Shown in pieces: positions 20,722 to 30,491 of a DNA stretch of 64,000 bases; position 1 is the stretch's first letter; each line of letters begins with the position of its first letter. The DNA is taken from NCBI GenBank assembly GCA_002049455.2, contig KV918772.1, forward strand, positions 1 through 64,000, read 5' to 3'. The notes under the pieces are model-generated. The model did no database searches. It had not been told where the DNA came from and was given only the letters and a program-made list of their open reading frames with translations. Origin of the DNA: Porphyra umbilicalis (lineage: Eukaryota > Rhodophyta > Bangiophyceae > Bangiales > Bangiaceae). A program made the position numbers and the translations under genes.

Positions 20722-21198
20722 CCCGCTTGCGTCGCGCAGCCGGAGCCCGGCGCCGGGCGGGTGCGGCGTGATTTCCGCGTCCCATCCGTCGGGGAGGACC
20801 TCCGGTCGGATGACGCTGGCGCCTGCTCCGGTGTCGACGACCACAGAGGTCGCGATCATGTTGGACGCCCGGCGTCCCTGGGATGCCGTGATCTTGTAGT
20901 TGTGCAGCGTCCCGAGTAGGATCTCGGCGTCGTCGGTCGCGGGTGCCGGCTTGGCGGGTGGCGCGGTGACCGGGGCTGGCCCCTTGACGCCGACGGTCGC
21001 AGCGTCACTGTCCGCTGCGGGACCGGTCGGGCGGGGCAGGATGCGGGGCCGAAAGGCCTGCAGTGGCCGGACGCCCCGTCCGCAACGCCAAAGGGCGCGC
21101 TGCCTGGCCGCCGTGATGTAGGCCGGTCGGCGCGCGGGTTTGAGGCGAACGGCATCGGTGGGCAGCCCACGTAAGAGGCTGCCCCTTAGGCATTTCCC
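20722..21198 (-). pseudogene. pol: gypsy-1 pol, upstream part: linker and protease active site
   Basis: This is the start of pol upstream of the copia insertion, in the -1 frame relative to gag. A linker (GSLLRGLPTDAVRLK and onward, Pro/Ala-rich) leads to the retropepsin active site VVVDTGAGASVIRPEVL, with the catalytic Asp codon at 20835-20833. The frame then runs into the copia LTR after RLRDASG. The rest of the protease continues on the far side of the insertion, at 14890 and below. The active-site motif is intact, but the gene is physically split by 5.8 kb, so no full protease can be made. Confidence 0.85.
21160..21198 (-). promoter_or_regulatory. -1 ribosomal frameshift signal between gypsy-1 gag and pol
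   Basis: On the minus strand the gag codons read CAG GGA AAT GCC TAA. The heptamer G GGA AAT (21198-21192) fits the X XXY YYZ slippery rule in the right phase. Seven bases later comes a perfect 8-bp GC-rich hairpin: GGGCAGCC (21184-21177), a 9-base loop and GGCTGCCC (21167-21160). Pol is open in exactly the -1 frame. Slippery site, spacer and stem all match known -1 frameshift cassettes. Confidence 0.8.
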
Positions 21199-23603
21199 TG
21201 GGCCTCGTCATCGGCGGCATCCGCCGCCTCGTCGGCTTCACCTTCCGACCCGTCTTGGGTCAACTGACGCCACTCCTCCTCCGTCGTCGTCCCGTCGTCG
21301 GTCTCGTAGGCCCCCGGGTTGCGTTCCACCTCGTGGATGACGTGCACCCCCGTGGCGGCCGCCTGCGCAGTCAGGGCGGCTGCGCCGGCAGCCCCCGTCG
21401 ACCGCGCCCGCCGGACCGCTTCCCGCGCGTTACGCGCCCGCTCGTGCTGCTCCGGGGTCATTATGGGGCACTGCTCCGCCCAGTGCCCCTGGTCGTAGCA
21501 CACGACGCAAGCCCCCCGACGGCGCGTGGGGCCACCAGCGGGATACCCGCGCGGGTGAGCGGGGTCCCGCCCGGCATGGCTATACGCCACGTTGGGGCGT
21601 CCCGGGAAGGGGACTGCTGCGCCCAGCCGGGACCCGGCGGCGCCGGAAGCGGCGGGACCTGGCCCCCGCGTCAACGGTGACGCGAACTCCGTCGTGCGGC
21701 GGTACCCCGCTCGGGGAGCCTGGGTCGCGCCCCAACCCGACGAGGCTGGGTTTCCGGTGCCGGCGACGAAGGCCACGGAGCTCTCTCCCTCGGGTGCGGC
21801 CAGGGCGGCCTGTGCCGCCTGCCAATCCCAATGTGTGGCGGTCGCATCGACCGTGGCCACGTCGCCATCGGCCTGGGAGGCGCCCCCGAGGGCCTTGGAC
21901 GCGGGTGCCTTGCTCCGCGGGGTCAACGACAGCCGGTTCCGTGCTGGTGGCTTCGGTGCCAACTTCACCTTGTGCAGGGCCCGGGAAGACTTCCCTTCCC
22001 GATCGAGGTAGGCCTTCAATTTCGTGAACGACCGCCCGGCGGTGTTGTACTGCCGTGCGGCGGCCCGAAGGGACTCGGAGACCCCTTGCACCAGCACCGC
22101 CTTGAGCTCCTTGCCGTCCAAGAGGGCCCCGAGGGCGGCGTTCAACGCCACGATGCGGTCCCCGAACTGCCCCTCGGTCTCCCACGCGTGCTGCTTGGCG
22201 TACTGCAGCTGGCGGAGGCGGTCGGAGAGGACGTCCTCGTCGAGGTACTCCTCCAGCAGTTCACGGATGATGTGCTTGAACTCGGGCTGGGCGGCCACCG
22301 CCGCCGTGTCGCTGCCCATCGGCACCACGCGGCGGATGACCACCATGACGGGCTCGGAGACCAGCCACTGAAGCAGGTACACCGCGGCCCCTTCGGCCAC
22401 GCCGAGGGCGTCGCAGGAGTTCTTGAGCTTCCGCAGGAAGTTGACGACGCTCACGCGATCCTTGGCGTCCCAACGCCGGTCCTCCGCGAGCATCATTTCC
22501 TTGAGGTCCCGCCGGTTATACCGCTGTTGCGCCCGCTGCGTGCGCGAGAACCCGGGCGTGCGGTCGTACAGGCGGTATGAGTCCGTCTTGAACAGGGGCA
22601 CAAACCTGGGGTCCGTGACCCGCTCCAACCGCTGGTCGCGCCGCAGGCGCCGGACCGCCTCGCCCACGATAGACTCGCGGAATTCCGCCATCGACGCCGC
22701 CGGCTCGGCCGTCTCTTCCGAATCCGCCCCACTGTCGGAAGACTGGGCCCCCGCATGGACGCCGCCCGCCGGGGACGTGGCCCAGCCGGGCGCGGGCGCC
22801 GCCGACCGGGTTGACGCGCTCGGCCCCGCCCGCGGGGCCACGCGAGTCGGCCCGGGCAGCGCGTCGGGCACAGCTGCCGAGGAGGCCGTCTCGACGATCT
22901 GGTTCCGCAGGCGGCGGAGCTCCCCCAGCTCCTGTCGCATCTCGGTCATGAGCAGCTGCGACTCTGTCGTGTCGGCGACCGTCTCGGGGCGGCGTCCGCC
23001 CGATCGCCGCGACCCGCGCACGGAGCGCCCACGGCGTCCCGGTCGGGTCCCCATCTGGGCTGCGCTGCCGTCCGTTGGCGGCGAGGCCCCGCGACGGCGC
23101 TCAGTGCGCGCCGCTACCCCCGCGGAGACCGTCTCCTCCGCCTCCGTCGTGTCCAGCTCCGTCGCATCTGCGTCCACCCGTCGGCGCGCGGCAGACGACG
23201 GGGGGGGACGGATCGCATCTGCGTCCCGGCGCCGCGGCGGGGCGAAAACGCCGCTCCGACGCGCCAGGTCCCGGGGGGTGTTCGCGGGCCCCCCCGGGCC
23301 CCGTTGGGATGCCATCCCCGTCAGCCCCTGATCTGAAGCGACGGCTCGGTCGGTCGCCGCGGGATGCGAGTGGTCGGGGTCAAAGGGCGACGTGCCGTGC
23401 ACCGTCGCCACCGAACCACCGCCCGCCGTCGACGCCGCCGGGCCCCCTCGCCCCAGGGCGATGAGGTCTGGCAAGGAGGGCAGCCCGCCCCGTCCGTCCA
23501 TCCGGGCCCCGGTGGCCGCGCCGACGTCGCCGTCGCTCACGACCGCCCGGGGAGCGCCCCCGGCGACAGAAGAGGAAGAAGAAGAGGAAGCGACGCGGTC
23601 CAT
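21186..23603 (-). CDS. gag: gypsy-1 gag (capsid and nucleocapsid)
   Basis: 805 residues from the ATG at 23603 (MDRVASSSSS); the frame is open further upstream only through non-ATG sequence reaching into the LTR. The first half is Ser/Pro/Arg-rich and probably disordered. A mainly helical capsid-like region follows (from about LKEMMLAEDRRWDAKDRVSVVNFL to SFTKLKAYLDREGKSSRAL). A single CCHC zinc knuckle CVVCYDQGHWAEQC lies at 699-712, then an acidic tail. The stop is TAA at 21188-21186, directly after the frameshift heptamer. Gag is undamaged even though pol of the same element is broken. Confidence 0.88.
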   Translation of the reverse strand: MDRVASSSSSSSVAGGAPRAVVSDGDVGAATGARMDGRGGLPSLPDLIALGRGGPAASTAGGGSVATVHGTSPFDPDHSHPAATDRAVASDQGLTGMASQRGPGGPANTPRDLARRSGVFAPPRRRDADAIRPPPSSAARRRVDADATELDTTEAEETVSAGVAARTERRRGASPPTDGSAAQMGTRPGRRGRSVRGSRRSGGRRPETVADTTESQLLMTEMRQELGELRRLRNQIVETASSAAVPDALPGPTRVAPRAGPSASTRSAAPAPGWATSPAGGVHAGAQSSDSGADSEETAEPAASMAEFRESIVGEAVRRLRRDQRLERVTDPRFVPLFKTDSYRLYDRTPGFSRTQRAQQRYNRRDLKEMMLAEDRRWDAKDRVSVVNFLRKLKNSCDALGVAEGAAVYLLQWLVSEPVMVVIRRVVPMGSDTAAVAAQPEFKHIIRELLEEYLDEDVLSDRLRQLQYAKQHAWETEGQFGDRIVALNAALGALLDGKELKAVLVQGVSESLRAAARQYNTAGRSFTKLKAYLDREGKSSRALHKVKLAPKPPARNRLSLTPRSKAPASKALGGASQADGDVATVDATATHWDWQAAQAALAAPEGESSVAFVAGTGNPASSGWGATQAPRAGYRRTTEFASPLTRGPGPAASGAAGSRLGAAVPFPGRPNVAYSHAGRDPAHPRGYPAGGPTRRRGACVVCYDQGHWAEQCPIMTPEQHERARNAREAVRRARSTGAAGAAALTAQAAATGVHVIHEVERNPGAYETDDGTTTEEEWRQLTQDGSEGEADEAADAADDEAQGNA

Positions 23604-23703
23604 GGCCCCGAGGGCCGTGACGCGTACCGTGAGGTGATCCTCCAACGAACCGGTACAACCTCGAGATCGGGGCCGGGGGTCGTGCGACCGGGCGTGGACC
23701 AAT

Positions 23704-23722
23704 GGTCTCACCCGGAGCGCCA
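23704..23722 (-). other. gypsy-1 primer binding site
   Basis: After the 5' LTR and a 2-base spacer the minus strand reads TGGCGCTCCGGGTGAGACC. Starting with TGG, it would pair with a tRNA 3' end terminating in CCA. I cannot assign the tRNA species. Confidence 0.65.
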
Positions 23723-23724
23723 AA

Positions 23725-24312
23725 TGTAGCACAACCCCGTAGCCACGGGCCCGAAGAGGGAAGTATCCCACCGCTGCCGTCCCAAGAACGTGCCCCCTAT
23801 AGGATCACCCGATCCGGGAAGAGGGGCCGCCAAAGGTACAAGACAAAAGGCACGGTTTACTTGCCGGCGACGACGGTGCCTCCCACCGTCGTCGCCCTTC
23901 GTCCTAAAAAGGGCGGAAACCGTTGCGGGGGCCCAATTCCCCTAATGGGAATTGGCCCGCGCCCCCGACCAACCAATATCACGAAGTACAATGCAAGACA
24001 AGTCCCCCAATGCGGTAAGTAGAGACGAGGGGGAATCGGGACCGGGCGCCACCGCCTGACGTGGCGGCCTCTGGCGTGGCCACGCGGCGGCGCGCGCGCG
24101 CCACATAACCGCCCCGCCCAGCGACGCCCTGGTGGCCGTTCGTGCGTGGCCCGGGTGCCCGCGCCCCCGACAGCTGCCCAGTCGGCGCCGGGGCGCCACC
24201 CGCGGGGCCGTGGCGGCCGTGCCGCCCGCCCCGCTGCTTGCCACGCGCAGGCCACGCCCGCCCGGCCCCCGCCGGGGGTTCCCAGCACCACTCCCATCCC
24301 GGAGGTGCTACA
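23725..24312 (-). repeat. gypsy-1 5' LTR (right copy)
   Basis: 588 bp, the transcription-start LTR for the minus-strand element. It differs from the left copy at three bases that I can see, one near 23963 and two in the last 20 bases. The target duplication TTGAC follows at 24313-24317. Confidence 0.93.
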
Positions 24313-24317
24313 TTGAC

Positions 24318-27300
24318 GATAGTTATGGCCATCCACTTGATCGACATCTGACCTTCAGTGAACAGCGATGGAGAATGTTAGCGGTATTGCGATTGCCCAT
24401 TTCATCAAGTTCTTCGAGGAGTGCCAAAGAACTGTGCATCCCGTGCGGAAAAAGCGGCTCACGGACGCGCCCCATTCCGGGGGGATGCGACACGATCCGC
24501 ATCACTCAGCGGGTCCGTCGACTTAGCGCTGGTTGCCCGCTGCTGCGCCTGCCCGCCGCATCGCCGCCTCCTCCGCGGCCGCCCTCGACACTGGCCACCT
24601 CCCACGCGGCCACAGTACCCCATCCGCCGCCCCGCTTCCGCCCTTGACGCTTGTCCCCCGCCCTTCGCCTCCCTCGTATGCTCCACCCCCCCCTTCGCCC
24701 TTTGCTACCACCGCCAACGTCGCCGTGACAGTCCGCCCCACTTGGCGTCGTCGGAAAGCGGCGAGATACGCGGGTGGGACTCGTCACCTCAACGCCCAAG
24801 GGCCCTACCTAACTACCGTCGAAGCCCTGCCCAGCACCACCGCGGGGTTGCCCCCGCCGTCACCCTGCCCACCGCCACCACCTCCGGGCCCCTTCCGCCG
24901 TGTACGGCCTACTAGCACCACCACGGGGCTGACGCTGCCGTCTCCCTGCCCGCCGCCACCACCGCAGGGCTTTCTTGCTGTATCCTTTCGACAAACACCG
25001 CGGGGCTGCCCCCGCCGTCAGCCCGCCGCGCACGGTAACCGCTAGCTCTCGCAGTGGCTGCTGCCACGAAAACAGACAGAAGCATTGGTGCGACGGGTTG
25101 GGGGAGCAGGGTGTCCTTTTGCATATTTCTTGTCGTAATCGGCTCTGCTGTTGTATTGAACAATGCACCCGTTTAGCGCATCAAGTCGCACTTGTAAGCA
25201 TTTGAACGGACTTCATAACGCTCGTAATGACGTCCTAATCATGTCGCCAATACGCCTGAACGAGTTTTTTGGACGGGATACGACCAAACACTCTTAGCGT
25301 GCGAGGAAACACCCATTTTCAACGAGCGTGTACGCGGAATGCGAGGGAACAACGGGCTCGTGGTGGATCCAGCAACGAGGTGCACTTCGCTGGGAGGCTG
25401 TCACGACCACTCGAGGTGGAAGTGACAATTTGCGAAGTCGTCTTGCTCGCCGGCACGCTGACCTGTCGAAAAATCGCCGCATTCGGTGTCCTTCGTCATC
25501 TCTGCCACCGCATTGTCGCCCTCCCTCCACCCCATCCTCGGACACACCTGTAAGGACGTGATACCTGGTTGGACCAACACCCTGGTGGAGCGGCGGTGCT
25601 CAAGAGACATTCTGTCCGGTGGCAGAGGACAGTAAGAGTGCTTTCAGCCACTTCTGCACGATGTCAATTATCCGTGGGGCGTTCGACGAGAACACATTGT
25701 CCTTTGCGTCTGGGCACATGGCTATGATCCCCACTCAGAGCTGGTTCGAGCAGTGTGAAGAGTCCTGAGGCAACCGATACTACCTTGGTCAGAAAACGAC
25801 AGTGATGCCGACCACTCCCGACGAGAATTAACCGTTTGAATACGATCAAGACGATTCAGCAGTCACTTCGTGCAATAGAACAGCCTTCTTCGTGTGTTCC
25901 GCTCTGATTGATTCTTCGGGAACATTAATCAGAAGCGGGTTTCATGCCGCGAATGTCTCTCGTTCTTGTGTTGCATGGCGTTCATTTGTCCCGACAGCTA
26001 TTCCGCAAGAGAATCAGCCGTATAATCGGCTTTGGCGGCCGACAGCCGTCTTTGCAGCCAATAGAACTTCTTCATTGGGAACCTGACCCAATGAGATGGC
26101 CATAATCAAAAAGAGCCGATCAGGGGGGTCTTAACTAAAGGTGCATATCTCGCATGAATGCCCGTGGCTTCCACGCGTGTTCAACCCCACAGAAAGGCGC
26201 CTCAGAACGGCCAAATGACACATATTTTAATACAGGAAGGTCTCTCAAATCATCAGCCTCAAGACTATGTGCTTTTTTTCTAGCCTCGGGCACCAGGTCC
26301 GTGCATTGTGGTCCGTACAAAACATATAGCATGTCGATTTGCAGGCATTCTGGGCACACTCGACGCTGTACTGATCAGGGTGTGGAGTTTGGTGACGTGG
26401 CGTCCCCTGTACCACTGCTTAATGGACCTTGACGAGCCCTGTCGCCAACTTTGGGTCCAAATAGAGTGCTTTTGAAGTGCTAGTGGACAGCACAGCACGT
26501 GAAGCGCCGGTGTCGTACAGACACGATTTCAGCGAACCGGTCAAATTTGGTCTGGGGGGCTTGCAGCCACTGCACAAAGTTTTGTCCCCGATTCCTTAAA
26601 ACTGAAAACTGCCAGATTCGAACACGCCCACCGACGGTTCGCAGAACTGTCGCACATTGATCATGCGATCAAATTATGCCCACTTTTTGTTGATCTTGGA
26701 GACAGAGCCCGCAGTGGATTTCAGAAGTGCTCGAAGACCATCTGCACAGATATTTAGTGGGAATCATCCTCACACCAGCCACTGCGTGGTGGTATGAAGT
26801 TCACGGTATACGTTGAGATCCTTTCTTCTGAAAGAAATAAGGAGGAGTTTTCAGTATTTGATAGCATCGAGTTTGTCGGCATATCTCTGAGAATGCACCA
26901 GGATCGGTGTGGGATTTTCTCAGGGATTTTCTTCGCGGGCCGTTAGGATAATCCGGCTGATACGCCGCGGAGTTTTTCTTGTCCGATCCTAGAATTGCCA
27001 TGGTCTTCGATGGAGGAACGACCTGGGATCTGATCGAGGACTGTCCTCAAGATTGTTTGCAAGTTAGTTTCGCGGCGCATCCCATGACATGTATGCATGA
27101 CCGCCCAACAGAATAAACCCTTGCACAGCACCTCTTTACATCCTTCGGACTGGTCCAGATTTAAAACCACACCCATCCTGTGTCATGTTCCTGACGATAA
27201 AGCAGGCGCATCGGTCGACGCGGCCCCCAAGGACAATCGAAGCGCCTGTTTAAAGGACAAGGATACCGACCGGATGCCCGCCCTTCCGGAGACGTAGTCC

Positions 27301-27733
27301 GGTGTTTATACTGGGCTTGACACGAGAGATAGAGAGAGAGATGATCTTGCATGCCTACATGGCATCAGAACATGGAGTGAAGCGATATTCAACCTTCAGA
27401 GCGGTCCTCTTCCTAGGAAAAGGGATTATCCCTCGGATCGCTGCTGAAAATGCCTCGAGTGAAGGCCTCAGTATTATCTGCACGTACAGATCTGAAGCTG
27501 TCGTCAGAACAGTCTCCAGAACGACCCCACTTACTCGTCGTCAGACCATATCCTGTATGCGCAGCCATCGTGACCTCATTTTTATTTCCTGTAAGATACG
27601 TGCGACGTTTTCAAATAAAAAGATGCGGGAAAAGGCAACAAAAGAAGCACAGAATTAACCCAAAATAAACCCCTGGAGAAAATTATGAAAAACGAAGAAA
27701 GGCAGGCATAAAAAAATCTCCACGAACAGCGCT
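24318..27733. other. intergenic region right of gypsy-1
   Basis: No supported gene. The first 700 bp are Pro/Ala-type GC-rich low complexity. After about 25080 the base composition becomes clearly more AT-rich. Short open frames on both strands (for example 26135-26359, 26801-27001 and 27302-27658) have no recognisable content. Palindromic GGACTGTCC-like motifs occur, for example at about 27040. Confidence 0.5.
24820..25035. repeat. degenerate GC-rich minisatellite
   Basis: Units of roughly 80-95 bp share the pattern CACCACCGCGGGG...CCGCCGTCACCCTGCCC. They give Pro-rich shadow peptides such as PSPCPPPPP in one plus frame. At least three diverged copies can be aligned by eye. Confidence 0.55.
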
Positions 27734-28447
27734 TCATTCGCTAACGTCGGCATCGAGGCATCGTCCGCAAAACACCGGGTCATGGGATGACCTCAAGGCC
27801 AGCTCGTGCTCAGTGCAGCGCTGTCTCTTAGCGACGTGGTGCGACGGGAAAACTGTGCCATTGCAAGTCGTGCTTGTATGATAGTCACCTTCCTCATACG
27901 ATAGATTGATATCGCCAGCCTTGAGGTCCTTCAACTCGTCACGCATGCACCGGATCACGCCCTTGCGAGCCTCCGTGCTCTCTGGGCGCAAGAACTTTGG
28001 GTACTTTGCGGTGTCCACATAGGCTTTCAGGCAGGCAGCTCCGGCTGCTCGCACGGAGCTCCATATTTCACTCGGGTCCAGAAACAACAGCTCGGCTATG
28101 ATAGTGGCCGCCGCTCCGTTCATGTCAAGCGCTCGCTCCATTTCGTGGTCCCTATCTTTGAGCTTCAATCGATACCCCACGTCTGGGTTCATGGCCAGTG
28201 CGCCAGCGGCGAGGACATCTGCGGCGTCGGTAGCGACTACGACACGCTCCATGGAGGCCTCGTTCACGTCATCATCCATGTAAAGTCCAAGGGTGCGGTA
28301 CTCCAGCAGCCGACCCGAGGTACGCCGTCTGTTGCAGCGGGTACGTAGGCCCTTTTTCAGGGCCTGCTTTACGCCACGACGATTGTTTGACCAGCCGTTG
28401 GCACCATAGTCAATCTGGTTTGCATACTGCTCAATAGCTTTAGTCAT
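27734..28447 (-). CDS. hypothetical protein, possible last exon
   Basis: 237 residues from the ATG at 28447 with normal amino-acid mix: a basic N-terminal third (VKQALKKGLRTRCNRRR), an acidic and Ala-rich middle, and a Cys/His-bearing C-terminus (CTEHELALRSSHDPVFCGRCLDADVSE). Coding character continues upstream of this ATG in the same frame for about 35 codons (including HDCLTWLAPIGQLEG) before a stop near 28550. The true start may therefore be an upstream exon. I do not recognise the family. It stands alone in AT-richer DNA and no mobile-element borders were found. Confidence 0.55.
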   Translation of the reverse strand: MTKAIEQYANQIDYGANGWSNNRRGVKQALKKGLRTRCNRRRTSGRLLEYRTLGLYMDDDVNEASMERVVVATDAADVLAAGALAMNPDVGYRLKLKDRDHEMERALDMNGAAATIIAELLFLDPSEIWSSVRAAGAACLKAYVDTAKYPKFLRPESTEARKGVIRCMRDELKDLKAGDINLSYEEGDYHTSTTCNGTVFPSHHVAKRQRCTEHELALRSSHDPVFCGRCLDADVSE

Positions 28448-28554
28448 GAAAACGCGGAGGGGGCGAGTACAGTCTCTGTTCGGCCCTTCGAGTTGTCCAA
28501 TCGGGGCCAGCCATGTGAGGCAATCGTGTTCGGGCGAGTCGACGGCGCTTCAAT

Positions 28555-29829
28555 TTCTTCCGGGGCTCGCAGTTTCTTTGAAGATTTTCTTCATCATGGC
28601 CTGTGCGTATCATGAAAACAGCGCGCTCAACTCATCCTGGAGCCACAACAGATCCAGGAAGATAACAAAGCGATTCCGGTGCTCAACAGCGCGTACGAGT
28701 TAGTCTAGAGTCCGACAGAGGTACGTAAAGATCGGAGGAGATCGGCGAAGGCAAGGCTGCCAGGCACAATGGTCCTTGACTCGCAATGTGAAGAGGTCAA
28801 CGTACTCCATGTGCGTTCCAGACACTCACGAAGAGGGCATTGTCGACCAATGGTGAGTGCGGAGGAGCTTCAGGGGTATCATCGGGGTCGCTGTGTGGCA
28901 TGGCGTCTTCAGCCTCAACAGTGTTCTCAGCCAAGTCACAACAGTGTTCCCAGTCAACGAGCAGTCGTCCCAGTAGCAGGTTAGGGCGTGTCACGTCTAA
29001 GCACCGTGGCAGACTGCGCTTCAAAGTGAATGAGTACTCACCGAGCCGACCTGTTGCAGACGGCGGGGTGTCCGTCCAGGCTCACATCAGAGGATCTCCC
29101 GGAACGAGGGCGTGTGACCTCGCCGAGCCGGATATCGGCCGTGTGAGGTCCCTGGCCGCCTCCTCACGGCGGGTGTGACGCGGAGATAACCTTGGCGTGA
29201 ATTTGTTATCACATTTATTCCATACGATGGACCAGTTGATCACTCACGGGACAGGCACTCCCAGGAGCGAGCAGAATCTATCGCTAGCGCGAAAGATCGC
29301 GGCATGCCCGGCGGGGGAAAACCCTTTGGCGCGCTGGAATCGCTGGAATCGGTCATGCGGGAGATCGCTACGGCCGGCGACAGTGGGTACTTGACACAAA
29401 GTGAGGGGCTTGTTGTAATTTTTAACAATTTATGGGAGATATTGCAGCGTATCCGGCTCACCCGGCCGGCGGCCGACGAGTGATCTGAGGCAGATCGGCC
29501 CACACCCTCCACGGCGCGGATAAATCGCGGAGCACCACACATGCGGTGGAGCGAGGCAGGGGAGCACGCCGCCAAGCCCACCTCCGTGAAGGGGTGCGTG
29601 CCGCTGCGACATGGGGGCGCGCCACAACTGGAGACTGCCACGCGAGCTCGAGCGTCCACCGTACCGTCGTGCCACTCATCCCTGCCTCCGCTCTTTCTCT
29701 CTCAACGTACGTGCGCGACGCACCTCCCGATCCCCTCATTGTTTTCTTACTTTTCCCCGTTCACACTCTCCCCCCCCCCATTCCCAGCCCACCCCCCCCC
29801 CTTCTCCCCCACTTGCACTTCTGAGGACC
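28555..29829. other. intergenic region
   Basis: No supported gene. Open frames at 28769-29178 and 29240-29659 overlap on opposite strands and lack recognisable features. From 29740 to 29830 the plus strand is pyrimidine-rich with several C runs. Confidence 0.45.
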
Positions 29830-29837
29830 GAGGCTCG

Positions 29838-30490
29838 TCACCCCACCGGAAGATGCATGCCAGACCTTCGCCGGTCGCCCTAAAGGGCGATTGTGTCCTG
29901 TTTGTGCCGCGTGCTGCGCCCCATTTACTGGGGCCGACCGCTGGGAATTTCGATGTGGCCGCCACGCCGGGTAGGCGGTCCTCACTGTGTTATTTCGGTC
30001 GTCACCCCGCCGGTGGGTGCGTACCAGTCTGCCGCCGATCGCCCAAACGGGCGATCGAGCTGTCATAGTGCCACGTGTCGAGCCCCTCTTGCTTGGCTTA
30101 GCCGTGTCCTCCTCCTCCCCTGACCATTTGGTCGGGGACAGACGCTCGGCACCGCGCCGGTGGGCGCAGCGCAGACCACCGCCGATCGCCCGATCGGGCG
30201 GTCGTGCTTTTGTTGTGCGCCGCGCGCTGTGTCTTCTTTGCTGGGGCCAACCACTGCCTTATGAGAGTGGCCGCCACGCCGGGTGGGCGGTCCTCACTGT
30301 GTTTTTTCGCTCGATATCCCACGGGTGTGTGCGTGCCTGCCCGCAGGTGATCGCCCAGGAGGGCCTGCTTCGCTGTTGTGGTGCTGCGGGCTGTGCCCGC
30401 CTTCTCGGGCCAGCCGCTGACAGTTGGACGTGGCCACCACTCCGACAGAGTCGCGCTTTGTCACTCGTCACCCCATCTGTGGGTGCGGGC
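29838..30490 (+). repeat. tandem array of about 160-bp units, several with a hairpin
   Basis: The landmark TCACCCC(G/A)CCGGTGGGTGCG recurs in varied form at about 29838, 30002, 30149, 30312 and 30469, spaced 147-164 bp. Three units carry a clear short stem: GTCGCCC/GGGCGAT (29874-29891), GATCGCCC/GGGCGATC (30037-30056) and GATCGCCC/GGGCGGTC (30184-30203). A fourth has a decayed version. A second shared block, GGCCGCCACGCCGGGT, occurs in alternate units. The array ends directly before the ORF at 30492. Confidence 0.75.
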
Positions 30491-30491
30491 C

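Larger units (their letters stand above)
5387..24312 (-). mobile_element. Ty3/gypsy chromovirus (gypsy-1), minus strand, split by a copia insertion
   Basis: Two 588-bp LTRs (5387-5974 and 23725-24312) begin TGTAGCAC and end GTGCTACA, and differ at three positions that I can see. The whole is flanked by the 5-bp duplication TTGAC at 5382-5386 and 24313-24317. In minus-strand order it contains the 5' LTR, a primer site, gag, a -1 frameshift signal, and pol (protease, reverse transcriptase, RNase H, integrase, chromodomain). A tandem repeat, a long ORF antisense to pol, a short purine tract and the 3' LTR follow. The order RT-RH-IN with a C-terminal chromodomain places it among chromoviruses. 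The copia-1 element at 14898-20721 interrupts the protease. Without it the element is about 13.1 kb, long for a chromovirus because of the antisense-ORF block. Near-identical LTRs mean recent insertion. Confidence 0.93.
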
